Source: Fibrobacterota bacterium (lineage in GTDB: Bacteria > Fibrobacterota > Chitinivibrionia > Chitinivibrionales > Chitinispirillaceae). From it: a DNA stretch of 39,301 nt. A model generated the notes under the pieces. It was not told where the DNA came from. It searched no databases and worked only from the letters and a program-made list of their open reading frames with translations. The stretch spans positions 1 through 39,301 of the forward strand of contig JAEZKP010000079.1 in NCBI GenBank assembly GCA_023436145.1, given 5' to 3'. The position numbers were made by a program, and so were the translations under genes. Positions within the stretch are counted from its first letter, which is position 1. The number at the start of each line of letters is the position of its first letter. This document shows, in pieces, positions 26,412 to 36,367 of this stretch.

Positions 26412-27944
26412 ATGCCTAAAGAAAAAATAGATAAAACTGGTTTCTTAAAAAATGTATTAAGAAAAAGTCTGAGAAGTAAATTAGCCCGCGGCAGCATATG
26501 GCTGACGGGAGGTAATTTTGCCGAACAGGGGCTTAGATTTACCAGAAACATTGTTCTTACCAGATTGATGTGTCCTGATGACCTGGGATTGATGACTATT
26601 ATTCTGGGCATTAACAATGGTCTGGAGGCTTTCACTCAGGTAGGAATTAAAGAAGCGGTAATTCAGAATTCTGAAAGCGAAAACATAGAATTTCAGAATG
26701 CCGCCTGGTGGTTATCTTTTATCCGTGCTACTGCATTATTATTGACAGGAATTGCAATTACACCTTTATTGGTAAAATTTTTCAATATTTCCTTCACCCC
26801 GATTATTTTAGTGGTATCATTTCTGCACATATTATTTGCTAATATTATTAGTCCAGCTGCCTTCGTGTCACTCAAGAGGATGAATTACAGCAAATGGGTG
26901 ATTATTTCGCAGGGCGGATCGATTCTTGGTGTATTAACCACTATAATAATCGTATACATCTGTAAAAATCCATGGGGATTGATCATTGGGTATGTGTGTG
27001 AAGCCGGGTTTAAAATGATCCTTTCTTTTATTCTATGTCCATTTAAAATTAAACTGAAAATCAATCCTGTTTATGCAAAATCACTTCTTCAGTTTTCCAG
27101 AGGAATGATTGGTTTACCTTTGCTGTTTTTTATATATCAAAGTGCGGATATATTTGTTGTGGGGAAGTTTTTCTCAAAATATGAAGTTGGATTATATGGT
27201 ATGGCTCGCTCTCTGGCAAGGAATCCGACATTGTTGACATCTGTTCTGGTGGGCCCCTTATTAATGCCATTATTATCTAAACACCAGGATAGTTTTCAAA
27301 AAACAAACAACATTTTATTAATATCAACATTTGCCTTAAGTGCTCTTACCAGTCCATTTGTTATACTGGCAATCTTTTTTGGAAAAGAATTACTATCTAT
27401 AATATATGGAAGCCAATATATGGTAATGGCGGTTCCTTTTGCAGTGATCTTATCTGTTACAATATTACAAATGATTAGTTCACCTGTCACAACTGCATTT
27501 ATAGCTGGCGGAAAACCACAGTATCACAGGTTTTTTACCTTAGTCAGAGCAGTGTTAATGATCTGTTTAATTTTTCCCGCAGTCAGATTTTATGGACTGA
27601 ATGGGGCTGCAGCGGCTGGATTGGTATCAATGTGTATTGCTTTTATTTTTCAGTGCAGAAAAATAAATTCCATAACTGGAATTAACATCGCCGATTATTT
27701 AAAAGCATTCGGGGTACCTTTCATTCTCTCTTTAGCAGTTCTGATTCTGGCTTTCTTATTTTCACATGAAATAAGAGCACCTCACGCGAAAATTATTGTC
27801 GGCTTGTCCTTCTGTGTTATTCCATGGATATTATCAGTCAAAACATTTTTAAAAATGAAAAAAACAGCCGAACTATCAAATGAAACAGGTAAAGCTGGAC
27901 TGGTAAGTGAAAAAAGCAGTTATAGCAAATTTAAGATTGTATAA
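26412..27944 (+). CDS. wzx: Wzx-type polysaccharide flippase
   Basis: A 510-residue integral membrane protein of the MOP/Polysacc_synt superfamily, with a typical opening (LARGSIWLTGGNFAEQGLRFTRNIVLTRLMCPDDLGLMTIIL, about 23-64). About a dozen hydrophobic segments follow, including VSFLHILFANIISPAAFVSLKRM, FSRGMIGLPLLFFIYQSADIFVVGKFFSKYEVGLYGMA and AGGKPQYHRFFTLVRAVLMI. It would move lipid-linked repeat units across the inner membrane. It sits directly before the polymerase-like gene, the usual pairing in Wzx/Wzy-dependent pathways. ATG 26412 lies 33 bases after the GT2 stop. Confidence 0.9.
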   Translation: MPKEKIDKTGFLKNVLRKSLRSKLARGSIWLTGGNFAEQGLRFTRNIVLTRLMCPDDLGLMTIILGINNGLEAFTQVGIKEAVIQNSESENIEFQNAAWWLSFIRATALLLTGIAITPLLVKFFNISFTPIILVVSFLHILFANIISPAAFVSLKRMNYSKWVIISQGGSILGVLTTIIIVYICKNPWGLIIGYVCEAGFKMILSFILCPFKIKLKINPVYAKSLLQFSRGMIGLPLLFFIYQSADIFVVGKFFSKYEVGLYGMARSLARNPTLLTSVLVGPLLMPLLSKHQDSFQKTNNILLISTFALSALTSPFVILAIFFGKELLSIIYGSQYMVMAVPFAVILSVTILQMISSPVTTAFIAGGKPQYHRFFTLVRAVLMICLIFPAVRFYGLNGAAAAGLVSMCIAFIFQCRKINSITGINIADYLKAFGVPFILSLAVLILAFLFSHEIRAPHAKIIVGLSFCVIPWILSVKTFLKMKKTAELSNETGKAGLVSEKSSYSKFKIV

Positions 27945-27994
27945 ATATTAGAAAACAAACCCGATGCTGCTGAACTGATAAAAGAATTAAAATA

Positions 27995-29287
27995 ATGACA
28001 GTACCCACAATTGTTTTATTGATTTTTTTAGGTATTATGCTTTTGAGCCTTCCAAAAAAAGTTGCACTTATACCGTTATTGCTGGGTACATGTTATGTAA
28101 CGGTTGGTCCACGATTAGTAATAGCTGGAGCGGATTTTACAGTAAACAGATTATTGGCAATCTTCGGAATAATTCGGGTTATATCGAGATCAGAATATAA
28201 AACGATAATATTAACCAAATTAGATAAACTGATAATTATTTGGACATTGTATAGAATTATCAGTGGAACACTACTACATGGAAATATGGATGGATTTATT
28301 AACAGATCTGGACTGGCTTTTGATACGATTTGCATGTACTTTCTAGTAAGGTCATTTATAAACCGGAAAGATGAACTTGTTAGTGCATACAAGTCTATTG
28401 CAATAGTTTTCATACCTTTATCCATATTCATGCTATTGGAGATGAAAACAGGACGTAACATGTTCTCTGTTTTCGGAGGAGTTAATGAATTCTCCGCGAT
28501 ACGAAACGGGGCGATACGGGCGAATGGCCCTTTTCTTCATTCAATTCTAGCTGGATCAGCAGCTGCTTCAGTTCTGCCATATGTTTCAGCATTATGGAAC
28601 GTAAACAGTAAAAAGCTTTGTCTGATCAGTTTGTTTTCTGTTATGGCAATAGTGGTTACTTGTCATTCAAGTGGTCCTATAATGTCACTTGTATTCAGTC
28701 TTATAGGGATGAGTTGCTGGGTTCTTCGGGATAGTATGAAAAAAATCAGGGTGATGATATACTTGTCACTTATAATGTTGGAAATATTTATGGAGGCACA
28801 CGTTTGGTATTTAATTGCCAGAATTGATTTAACCGGTGGAAGTACAGGATTTCACAGAGCATTGCTTATATCTAGAGCAATCGAGCATTTCCATGAATGG
28901 TGGCTATTGGGTACTACATATACACGTCATTGGATGCCTACCGGGGTCAGCTGGAGTCCAAACCATACTGATATAACAAACCATTACATTTTAATGGGTG
29001 TCAATGGAGGGTTGGGTAATCTCCTGTTATTTGTGATGCTGATTATATATGGTTTCAAATATGTGGGCATTGCGGTAAAAAATAATCCTGATTTTGAAAG
29101 CAATATCACAATCTGGGCAATCGGGAGTGCATTGTTTTGCCATGCTGCAACCTTTATCTCGGTAGCTTATTTTGATCAGTCGGTTATGTTTATTTATTTG
29201 ACACTAGCTATGGCATCCTCTGTATATTGTCTGAAAAATGAAACCCATCATGAATTATGTAGCAGCCCTGTTAATTGTCCTGGTTGA
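27995..29287 (+). CDS. wzy: Wzy/WaaL-type O-antigen polymerase or ligase
   Basis: A 430-residue membrane protein with about ten hydrophobic segments. Family marks are FTVNRLLAIFGIIRV near the N-terminus, RANGPFLHSILAGSAAA (about 172-188), the R-x-x-G-x-x-x-H style loop of Wzy_C-family proteins, a large periplasmic loop around WWLLGTTYTRHWMPTGVSWSPNHTDITNHY with conserved H, and a final membrane pair. It should link repeat units in the periplasm. Wzy and WaaL cannot be told apart from this alone; position after the flippase favours Wzy, so the symbol is provisional. Confidence 0.82.
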   Translation: MTVPTIVLLIFLGIMLLSLPKKVALIPLLLGTCYVTVGPRLVIAGADFTVNRLLAIFGIIRVISRSEYKTIILTKLDKLIIIWTLYRIISGTLLHGNMDGFINRSGLAFDTICMYFLVRSFINRKDELVSAYKSIAIVFIPLSIFMLLEMKTGRNMFSVFGGVNEFSAIRNGAIRANGPFLHSILAGSAAASVLPYVSALWNVNSKKLCLISLFSVMAIVVTCHSSGPIMSLVFSLIGMSCWVLRDSMKKIRVMIYLSLIMLEIFMEAHVWYLIARIDLTGGSTGFHRALLISRAIEHFHEWWLLGTTYTRHWMPTGVSWSPNHTDITNHYILMGVNGGLGNLLLFVMLIIYGFKYVGIAVKNNPDFESNITIWAIGSALFCHAATFISVAYFDQSVMFIYLTLAMASSVYCLKNETHHELCSSPVNCPG

Positions 29288-29325
29288 AATTCATAGAAAA
29301 AATAGACGGTAGGTAATAAGAACTG

Positions 29326-29970
29326 ATGAACAACAACCTGATAACCACAGCTGAAACGACACAAATCAGAAGGGCATTGGAAAAAGATATACCTCAAATT
29401 GTGGATATATGCAGAACTGGATTTGTAAACTCATTGCGATGGAATGGGTTAAGAATGATTGCTTTAAAATGGTGGAGTTCTGCAATTACCACAGATTCCG
29501 CTGAGGTGTGGGTTATGTTACGAAATGGAACTGTTGCAGGTTTTACTGTTTTAGTTTTTAATGAGGAAAAATGGAAGTCTGAAAAAAAAATCAAATATGG
29601 TAGATTAATGAATTTTCTAAATGTAATGGTTAATCCGGTATTTGTGATAAGAAGAATGGTCCAAAAGAGAAAACATGTTAAATTGTGCCGGAATTATCAC
29701 AATTCTATTGATGTTGAGATAAGTATGCCTGTGTCTGAGAGATGCTGGATAGAACTGATAGCAGTCAAAGATGATTATCGTGGGTGTGGAATTGGCCGGG
29801 AGCTGATATATCATTGTTTTGGAATTGCTATAGATCGTGGGAAAAAACTTATTTCATTAACTGTAAATGTGTTAAATGAAAAAGCTATCAGCTTATATAA
29901 AAAATGCGGTTTCAAATCAGTTAATTATGTAAACAATAAAATTATCATGGTAAAAGTCCTGAAATCTTAG
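29326..29970 (+). CDS. GNAT-family N-acetyltransferase
   Basis: A 214-residue protein with a GNAT fold. The acetyl-CoA loop is visible as DDYRGCGIGRELIYHC (149-164), matching R/Q-x2-G-x-G/A, followed by LISLTVNVLNEKAISLYKKCGFKSV, the usual closing motif. The N-terminal strand IRRALEKDIPQIVDICRTGF and the WVMLRNGTVAGFTVLV segment complete the fold. It probably acetylates an amino sugar precursor in this pathway. It is closely spaced with the next gene (22 bases). Confidence 0.83.
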   Translation: MNNNLITTAETTQIRRALEKDIPQIVDICRTGFVNSLRWNGLRMIALKWWSSAITTDSAEVWVMLRNGTVAGFTVLVFNEEKWKSEKKIKYGRLMNFLNVMVNPVFVIRRMVQKRKHVKLCRNYHNSIDVEISMPVSERCWIELIAVKDDYRGCGIGRELIYHCFGIAIDRGKKLISLTVNVLNEKAISLYKKCGFKSVNYVNNKIIMVKVLKS

Positions 29971-29991
29971 AAAAGTGTAGTTATTATAAGT

Positions 29992-31188
29992 ATGAATGCA
30001 ATTGCGGATACTAAAGTATCAGAAATATATTGTAAATCAATAATTTCTTTTAAAGAGATTGATGACTATAAAGAGGATATTTTAAAGTTGATCAGCTCCG
30101 AATCTGAATTTGATCCAAATGCGCACATTGAGCATATTAAAAGTGTTGTTTCAAACAGCCCTGAGATAATAGCTCCTTTTATCATAATAGGATATAAAGA
30201 TGATGTTCCAGTTTCAATGTTAATGAGCAGAATACAGAAAGACACTATTTCGATTAACATAGGATACAAAAAATTATTTACTATAAAATCTTTGGCTATG
30301 GTTTTTATTTATGGAGGCTTGGTAGAGACTCTTGATGAAGCATGGAATAATGAAATTAACCGGTTGTATGTAAGTGAAATCATGAAAATGATGAGAAACC
30401 TGAAAGTTGATAACTTGAAATTTAATGCCATGAGGGTTAACAGTAGCTTATATAAATATTTAAAAAGCAGCCCCATCTCCCGGTTATATTACTATTCAAA
30501 GCCAGGATTTCATTACAAATTGCGAATACCTGGATCGATGGAAGAGTATTTCAAGTCAAAATCAAAAGGAATTTACAAAAATCATATTTATTATGAAAAA
30601 AAACTTAACAAAGCCTATAAAAATATAAATCTGTATTGCTTTAAAATAAGCGATGATGTAAACAAATTACTAAATGATGTGGAGATAATTGCAAAAAAAA
30701 CCTACCAGAGAGGAATCGGTGTAGGTTTTGAAAAAAACATTCTCACAGAGCAGAGGTTTATGTTAGCTGCAGAAATGGGATGGTTACACAGTTATGTGTT
30801 GTACATAGATTGTAAACCGGTGTGTTTTCAATTGGGTTTTCTTTTTAAAGATGGATATTTTTTACAGGGAAAAGGTTTTGATCCGTCTTTCAAGGATTTT
30901 CGAATTGGTAATTATCTTTTTTTTAAAATGCTTGAAAGCCTTATTGGATTAAAGTGTGTCAACTTTATAGATTTTGGAATAGGAGAAGCTGATTATAAAG
31001 AAATGTTCTGTAATGAAAGGTACCTGGAAAACACCTGTATCTTCTTTAATTATAGAATGAAAAGTGTGATACAGTTTTTAGCCTGTTTTATTTCAAATAA
31101 CTTAAATTCGTTGGGAAAACAAATTCTCGCCAGATTGCGCATTGAAAAGAGGATAAAAAGGAATTGGCGAAATCTCAAGGAGAATTAA
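29992..31188 (+). CDS. FemAB/BioF2-like acyltransferase
   Basis: A 398-residue protein with a GNAT-like C-terminal half of the Acetyltransf_6 (PF13480) type. Visible are KGIYKNHIYYEKKLNKAYKNINLYCFK (around 195-220), ISDDVNKLLNDVEIIAKKTYQRGIG, SYVLYIDCKPVCFQLGFLFKDGYFLQGKGFDPSF, and NFIDFGIGEADYKEMFCN (about 322-339), the equivalent of the DFG motif in the FemAB-like protein at 10731-11819. The N-terminal half is divergent. It may transfer an acyl or aminoacyl group onto the glycan. Confidence 0.72.
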   Translation: MNAIADTKVSEIYCKSIISFKEIDDYKEDILKLISSESEFDPNAHIEHIKSVVSNSPEIIAPFIIIGYKDDVPVSMLMSRIQKDTISINIGYKKLFTIKSLAMVFIYGGLVETLDEAWNNEINRLYVSEIMKMMRNLKVDNLKFNAMRVNSSLYKYLKSSPISRLYYYSKPGFHYKLRIPGSMEEYFKSKSKGIYKNHIYYEKKLNKAYKNINLYCFKISDDVNKLLNDVEIIAKKTYQRGIGVGFEKNILTEQRFMLAAEMGWLHSYVLYIDCKPVCFQLGFLFKDGYFLQGKGFDPSFKDFRIGNYLFFKMLESLIGLKCVNFIDFGIGEADYKEMFCNERYLENTCIFFNYRMKSVIQFLACFISNNLNSLGKQILARLRIEKRIKRNWRNLKEN

Positions 31189-31411
31189 TAATACAAAAAG
31201 TAATCTGAAGCCTCAATAAATGATTGTAAAAGAGGAATATCATTCGGTATAATTTTAATTAGTTTCGATTCAAAAAGTTCTAAATACATCATACCAGAGT
31301 TGTTTTATCGGGAATCCATGTCTTTCTTCGTTATATGAGTTTGAATGCTGATGGGTTTAGCATGTTTTACAAGAATAAATCAGTTTAATTAAATAGATTG
31401 AAGGGAAAAAT
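31189..31411. other. Intergenic stretch before beta-helix gene
   Basis: A spacer of 223 bases, unusually long for this gene run, so the beta-helix gene may have its own promoter. No specific element is claimed. The following ATG has GAAGGGAAA as ribosome-binding site. Confidence 0.3.
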
Positions 31412-33346
31412 ATGAACTCAATCTGCAAAGTTTTACCTGCTATATTAGTTTTTAATATAGCCGTATGGGCAAGTACATATTATGTCGATTTTTCAAAGGG
31501 TGATGACACCAATTTGGGGCAGGGGCCTTCGAGTGCCTGGAAACATTCGCCTGGTGATCCAAATGCTACTGATAAACCAAGCCAAACGATTCTAAATGCA
31601 GGTGATACGATACTTTTTAAAGGAGGTGTAGTATACAGGGGATCGATTAAGCTGAAGGCAAATGGAGTGAAAGGGAAAGAGATTGTAATTGCAGGTGATT
31701 TGTGGGGCGAACCTCCGGCAATAATTGATGGATCTGAAGTCATAAAAGGATGGAAACAATGTTTGACAGAAGAACAGGCCAAAGGGAATAAAGCATATAA
31801 AAATCTCTACAGATGTCGAGTTCCCAAGCCAGTTACTCCATATTCTACCAACATCCAATATGGAAACAAATTTTATTTTGTGGCACAATATCCGTCACAA
31901 CCTGAACTGTTTTATTATGACAATCTGGCAAATTATCTTAACCAGGAACAAATGGCAGATGAATTTCTGGTACACTCATATTTGTCTTCATTAAACGAAG
32001 ATGATTTAATTAATAACTATGTTCTGACATATGAAGGTAATAATGTTGTAAAACCTCGAAAGATACTGAAATTTATACGAAATGAGAACAAGATATTCTT
32101 TGAAAAAATATCAGGAACATATTACTCTGGAGAAAAAGCAAGATTCGCGTTGGCCAACTGTGTAAAATTTATTAATAAAGAAGGGCAATTCGCATTTTAT
32201 TATGAATCTGGTGATAGTTGCGAATTGTTTATCTGGCCTTATACAGAAAAACCTGATAGTGAGCACATAACCTATTCGAATAAACGTTATGGGATTTCAG
32301 TGACCGGGTGCAATCACATTATTGTTCAGGGATTTATAGTAGAAAAGGCAGCTGGTTATGAGATGGCTACTGGTATTGGCATCGGAACCGTAGGAACAAC
32401 ACCGAAAATCTCCACCAGTAATATCACAATTAAGAATAATATAATACGGAATATTTCTGATGCATCCAGAGGTGGGTATGGAGGAATTTATATAGGGTAC
32501 GCAAGAGATTGCCTTGTGGATGGTAATGTAATTACAAATGGTTTTAATCATAGAGGTATACTATTCATGGGTGATACCAATTGTATTGCTTCCAACAACA
32601 AAGTAATAAAACCAGGTGGTACAGGTATGACAATACGGGGGTCGGTTAATTGTGCGTTTATTGGTAACAAGGTAGAAGATGTAAAGAGTGGGCATGCAAA
32701 TGGTATGACCTGCTATAACAGTGATAGCTGCTTTTTAATAAACAATGATATTGAATCCCCCAATTATACTATGACAGTACAAGTTAACAAATATCTTGTT
32801 ATAATTGGAAATGTTATTAATGCAAAGGGAGGATTGCGTTGTCTGGTTATTTATAAAGATGTAGACAGGGCAATAATCTATCACAACACTATCGTTGAGT
32901 CAGGTAATAATGTAGGGATTATCGTTCCAAAATCTGTTACAAATTCCCATATCGCAAATAATATAATTTGTGGAATAGTTGGTATCAGAAATATGAGAAG
33001 TGAGGTGAAGCTTGAATACAATTGCTATACTGCAACAGGTTACGATCAGGATTGGAAGGATAGCGCAGGAATTGGAGAAATTAAACCGGAAAAGGCAGAC
33101 AGTATATTTAAAGAGTTGAGCAAAAAGGGGTATCAATTGGATTCTGGGGACGTATGCGTTGATCAGGGAAAAGATTTAACCTCATTACTTCCTCCGGCTG
33201 ATAAGTTTCCATATTTTGATTTTCGAATAGATAAAAATGGCAATATGAGAGGCAGCGATGGAAAATATGATATTGGTGCTGTAGAGTTCCCTGGAGTCCC
33301 AGCTCCTTCAAAATTAAAAATAAAGCCTGCTGCTGGCAAAATGTAA
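31412..33346 (+). CDS. Secreted right-handed beta-helix protein
   Basis: A 644-residue exported protein with a signal peptide (MNSICKVLPAILVFNIAVWAS, cleaved near 20). The N-terminal part has YYVDFSKGDDTNLGQGPSSAWK and AGDTILFKGGVVYRGSI, the opening of many bacterial pectate-lyase-like helix proteins. Residues about 295-500 contain repeated strand turns: SVTGCNHIIVQGFIVE, NITIKNNIIRNIS, DCLVDGNVITNGF, CIASNNKVI, CAFIGNKVE, CFLINNDIE. The end, KNGNMRGSDGKYDIGAVEF, is a classic closure. Such proteins in polysaccharide loci act as lyases, epimerases or glycan-binding factors; no catalytic triad could be assigned. Confidence 0.85.
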   Translation: MNSICKVLPAILVFNIAVWASTYYVDFSKGDDTNLGQGPSSAWKHSPGDPNATDKPSQTILNAGDTILFKGGVVYRGSIKLKANGVKGKEIVIAGDLWGEPPAIIDGSEVIKGWKQCLTEEQAKGNKAYKNLYRCRVPKPVTPYSTNIQYGNKFYFVAQYPSQPELFYYDNLANYLNQEQMADEFLVHSYLSSLNEDDLINNYVLTYEGNNVVKPRKILKFIRNENKIFFEKISGTYYSGEKARFALANCVKFINKEGQFAFYYESGDSCELFIWPYTEKPDSEHITYSNKRYGISVTGCNHIIVQGFIVEKAAGYEMATGIGIGTVGTTPKISTSNITIKNNIIRNISDASRGGYGGIYIGYARDCLVDGNVITNGFNHRGILFMGDTNCIASNNKVIKPGGTGMTIRGSVNCAFIGNKVEDVKSGHANGMTCYNSDSCFLINNDIESPNYTMTVQVNKYLVIIGNVINAKGGLRCLVIYKDVDRAIIYHNTIVESGNNVGIIVPKSVTNSHIANNIICGIVGIRNMRSEVKLEYNCYTATGYDQDWKDSAGIGEIKPEKADSIFKELSKKGYQLDSGDVCVDQGKDLTSLLPPADKFPYFDFRIDKNGNMRGSDGKYDIGAVEFPGVPAPSKLKIKPAAGKM

Positions 33347-33474
33347 GAAAAAATAACTTGTTTGAGAACTGCATATTTTATTGAGTCAGATCTATCGAAT
33401 CTAAATTCAATCCGATAACTAAAGAAAAGAAAAATTATTACGATCCAGTATTTATTCTTGTGTTATTCAGAGCT

Positions 33475-34779
33475 ATGAAGGGAAGTGTACAAGTTATGTC
33501 AAATATTTATTCTGTTTCCGGTGCTGAAATAGATCACATTAACAGAGGTGTATCTGCACTGGCTCATGGTGCAATAGATGCTATATTGGAATGTCAACCA
33601 GGAGCATCAATTTTATTACTGGACTATTACAAAAAGCAAACAACTCTAACCAGGGAAATAAACAATAAGGATGTAAAAATTACCAGGTCATGTATCAGGT
33701 TTTCCTGGAAACTTGCAAACAGGAACAATATCGTATTGCTTATTCTGGGAGCTGTTGTTTACAGAATTTTACCCATAAGGATACTACGTAATTTCATTGA
33801 AGATATGCTTCCGGTAATTGGGTCTATAAAAAAAGTTAAAACTGCCTTCAGTATTGCTGGCGGAGATAGTTTCAGTGATATTTATGGTATAAGGAGATTT
33901 TTTTATACAGTTTTGATTCAAATACTGATTATTACGTTGAAAAAGCCTCTGGTACATTTACCCCAGACTATAGGCCCTTATAAGTACAAAATATCACATT
34001 TTATTGCAGGATTTGTTATGATGAATTCAAAAGTGGTATTCACAAGAGACACTGACAGCCAAAAATTTGCTGATCAGATAATAAGCCGGTGGAAAAAAGC
34101 AGATTCGAAAGTGATTTTCTGTTATGATGTCGGATTTTTACTGAAGTCGAAAAAATCAGAAAAAATTGAGCAGGTAATAAAGAAGTTTTCAGATAAATCG
34201 ATATTAGTGGGTTTGAATGTAAGCGGACTTTTAAAAAACGGTGGTTACAATGGAAAAAATCAGTTCGGTTTAAATGTGGATTATTTTAATTTGTGTAAAA
34301 AAATTATAGGCATGTTTCTCCAAAAAACAGATGTAAAAATAATACTTGTACCACATGTGTATGGAATCAGTGTGGAAAATGATTTAGATGCCTGTAAAAA
34401 AATAATGACAGAGATGGAGGAAAAAAACAGGATTTTATTGTTTGACGAACAAATTGACGCCAGAGAAGTAAAGTATCTGATTAGTCTAACTGACTTTTTT
34501 ATCGGCACCAGAATGCACTCGTGTATCGCTTCAATTTCACAGACAATACCGACAGTATCACTGGCATACAGCAAAAAATACTCAGGAGTAATGAAAAGTA
34601 TAGGTATAGAAAATAGCATAGTAGATTTGAGGGCTGAAACGGAAGCGCAAATAATAGAAAAAATAATGGAACAGTTTGATAAAAGGAATGATACAAGAAA
34701 ATATCTGGCATCCAAAATTCCAGAAGTTCTTAAATCGATTTATGAGATACTTGCAAAAGGTATAGATATTAATCCGTAA
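33475..34779 (+). CDS. Polysaccharide pyruvyl transferase family protein
   Basis: A protein of about 434 residues related to PF04230 (CsaB/WcaK-like), which transfers pyruvate from phosphoenolpyruvate to form ketals on sugars. Visible are NRGVSALAHGAIDAILE near the N-terminus, IAGGDSFSDIYGIRRF, LVHLPQTIGPYK, VVFTRDTDSQKF, and the C-terminal FFIGTRMHSCIASISQTIPTVSLAYSKKYSG, with conserved R, H and S/T-x-P-x-V. The start is ambiguous: ATG at 33475 is taken, with GTG at 33460 and ATG at 33496 as alternatives. It belongs with the FrhB-like protein at 37839, a frequent partner in such loci. Confidence 0.88.
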   Translation: MKGSVQVMSNIYSVSGAEIDHINRGVSALAHGAIDAILECQPGASILLLDYYKKQTTLTREINNKDVKITRSCIRFSWKLANRNNIVLLILGAVVYRILPIRILRNFIEDMLPVIGSIKKVKTAFSIAGGDSFSDIYGIRRFFYTVLIQILIITLKKPLVHLPQTIGPYKYKISHFIAGFVMMNSKVVFTRDTDSQKFADQIISRWKKADSKVIFCYDVGFLLKSKKSEKIEQVIKKFSDKSILVGLNVSGLLKNGGYNGKNQFGLNVDYFNLCKKIIGMFLQKTDVKIILVPHVYGISVENDLDACKKIMTEMEEKNRILLFDEQIDAREVKYLISLTDFFIGTRMHSCIASISQTIPTVSLAYSKKYSGVMKSIGIENSIVDLRAETEAQIIEKIMEQFDKRNDTRKYLASKIPEVLKSIYEILAKGIDINP

Positions 34780-34831
34780 CCACAAAGTAAGTATAAAATA
34801 AATAAAAGGACAAAAATTAAGAGTAGAATAG

Positions 34832-34954
34832 ATGAACTTACAATTCCCCGGAAAAGGCCTGCGTATTGTAGTAGGCAGAAAGCTGTTAACAAAAGGAAGC
34901 TCTATTGTAATTTTAAGAGGAAGTAAATTAAAAACAACAGTTAGTAAGGGGTGA
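34832..34954 (+). CDS. Small basic 40-residue ORF between pyruvyl transferase and CapK-like genes
   Basis: ATG at 34832 opens 40 codons ending at TGA (34952-34954), just before the next gene. The peptide is basic (RIVVGRKLLTKGSSIVILRG) and its short repeating hydrophobic spacing resembles the start of left-handed hexapeptide-repeat acyltransferases. It could be the surviving head of such a gene, a genuine small protein, or chance. The ribosome-binding site is weak. Confidence 0.28.
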   Translation: MNLQFPGKGLRIVVGRKLLTKGSSIVILRGSKLKTTVSKG

Positions 34955-34961
34955 CTGAAAT

Positions 34962-36344
34962 ATGGTATCACTGTTATCAATCAAGCTTATGGAAATGATT
35001 CGAGACACAAATGCTCTGAAGTATTACTACCCATTAATGGATTCACAATGGCTAAAAACTAGTGAACTTGAGTCGATTCAGGAAGAAAGGATAAGAAATT
35101 TATTATTACATTGCTGCTTTAATGTTCCTTATTATAAACGGGAATTTAAAAAGTTGGGTATTTATCCTGGTATGAAAATGGGAGTTAACCAATTATCAAA
35201 AGTTCCTGTCATGACCAAAGAGATCGCCAAAAATAATTTTAATGATTTAAAATCAACAAATATCAATAAGTGGGGCCCCAGATTAAAAAGCACTTCTGGA
35301 TCAACAGGTAAACCTTTTAATTATTTTTTTGATAGAGAGTCACACTCTTATGAATGGGCTCATATATGGAGAGGATGGTCTAATGCTGGGTATAAACCAG
35401 GTGATCTTTATGCCAGTTTGTCTGGCGGATCACTGATACCTGGAAAGGTAAGTTTAAAACAGAAAGTGTATTTAAGAATGTGCAGATCTCTATATATGCC
35501 CAGTTATCACTTAACAGAAGAAAACCTGGAAAGATATACCAGAATATTGATGAAAAATGAGATAAAGTTATTATATGGTTATCCCACGAGTATTGAAATT
35601 CTGGCCCGATATATTAAAGATAAAAAAAAGGAGATATCTTTAAATGGGATTGTAACAGTTAGTGAATGTTTATCCACAAATGCACGAAAAAACATCATAA
35701 ATGCGTTTAATTGCCAGGTGATTGATACTTATGGGTGCAATGATGGTGGCATATACTCCTTTGAGTGTGGAAATAAGAATGGTTTTCATGTGGGAATTGA
35801 AACTTGCTATGTGGAAATAGTTGATCAACATGGAAGGCAGGTTAAAGATGGCGAGGTTGGAAAGATTGTGGTAACCAATCTGGCTATGAGAGCCATGCCA
35901 TTATTAAGATATTTTACCGGTGATTTAGGTGCAATAGACAGAACTCCATGTAAATGTGGTCGTGGGCTGAATAGAATCATTAAACTACAGGGACGGGAAA
36001 GAGATTATATAACCTGTAAGGATGGTCGTAAAGTTCATGGAGCTTTTTTTAATCACTTTCAACCTTTCTACGAAACTAATTGGTTGGAAAGATTTCAAAT
36101 CTACCAACCTGATATCAATAACATAATATTGAGGCTTAAGGTTAAGAGAAATCCTGACGAAAGAGAGATCGCTCCAATTATTGAAAATTTGAAAAAAGGA
36201 TTAGGGGATATGAAAGTGAATATTGAGTATGTGGATGAAATGAAACTTTCTTCAAGTGGAAAGTTTTGTGTAGTTATATCCGATTTATATCATAACGAAG
36301 AAGATATACTAGAATATGATGATAAACAAACAGCAATGGTTTAG
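34962..36344 (+). CDS. CapK/PaaK-like adenylate-forming protein
   Basis: A 460-residue member of the phenylacetate-CoA-ligase-like branch seen in capsule loci (CapK). Order of motifs: LLLHCCFNVPYYKREFKKLG (47-66), VPVMTKEIAKNNF, the nucleotide-binding loop STSGSTGKPF (110-119), LLYGYPTSIEILARYI, the adenylate-sensing DTYGCNDGGIYSFEC (about 252-266), MPLLRYFTGDLG and GRERDYI near 344. It probably activates a carboxylic acid as an adenylate for attachment to the polymer or a sugar, though no dedicated acyl-carrier protein is visible nearby. AAGGGG lies upstream of the ATG at 34962. Confidence 0.87.
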   Translation: MVSLLSIKLMEMIRDTNALKYYYPLMDSQWLKTSELESIQEERIRNLLLHCCFNVPYYKREFKKLGIYPGMKMGVNQLSKVPVMTKEIAKNNFNDLKSTNINKWGPRLKSTSGSTGKPFNYFFDRESHSYEWAHIWRGWSNAGYKPGDLYASLSGGSLIPGKVSLKQKVYLRMCRSLYMPSYHLTEENLERYTRILMKNEIKLLYGYPTSIEILARYIKDKKKEISLNGIVTVSECLSTNARKNIINAFNCQVIDTYGCNDGGIYSFECGNKNGFHVGIETCYVEIVDQHGRQVKDGEVGKIVVTNLAMRAMPLLRYFTGDLGAIDRTPCKCGRGLNRIIKLQGRERDYITCKDGRKVHGAFFNHFQPFYETNWLERFQIYQPDINNIILRLKVKRNPDEREIAPIIENLKKGLGDMKVNIEYVDEMKLSSSGKFCVVISDLYHNEEDILEYDDKQTAMV

Positions 36345-36367
36345 GAAAAATCAGGGAAGAAAATTAA

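Noticed and set aside
34281..34980. Long minus-strand frames (up to 144 codons) over the pyruvyl transferase end
   Set aside because: They lie opposite a well-supported plus-strand gene, are rich in I, F and S as expected for antisense of AT-rich coding sequence, and lack ribosome-binding sites.
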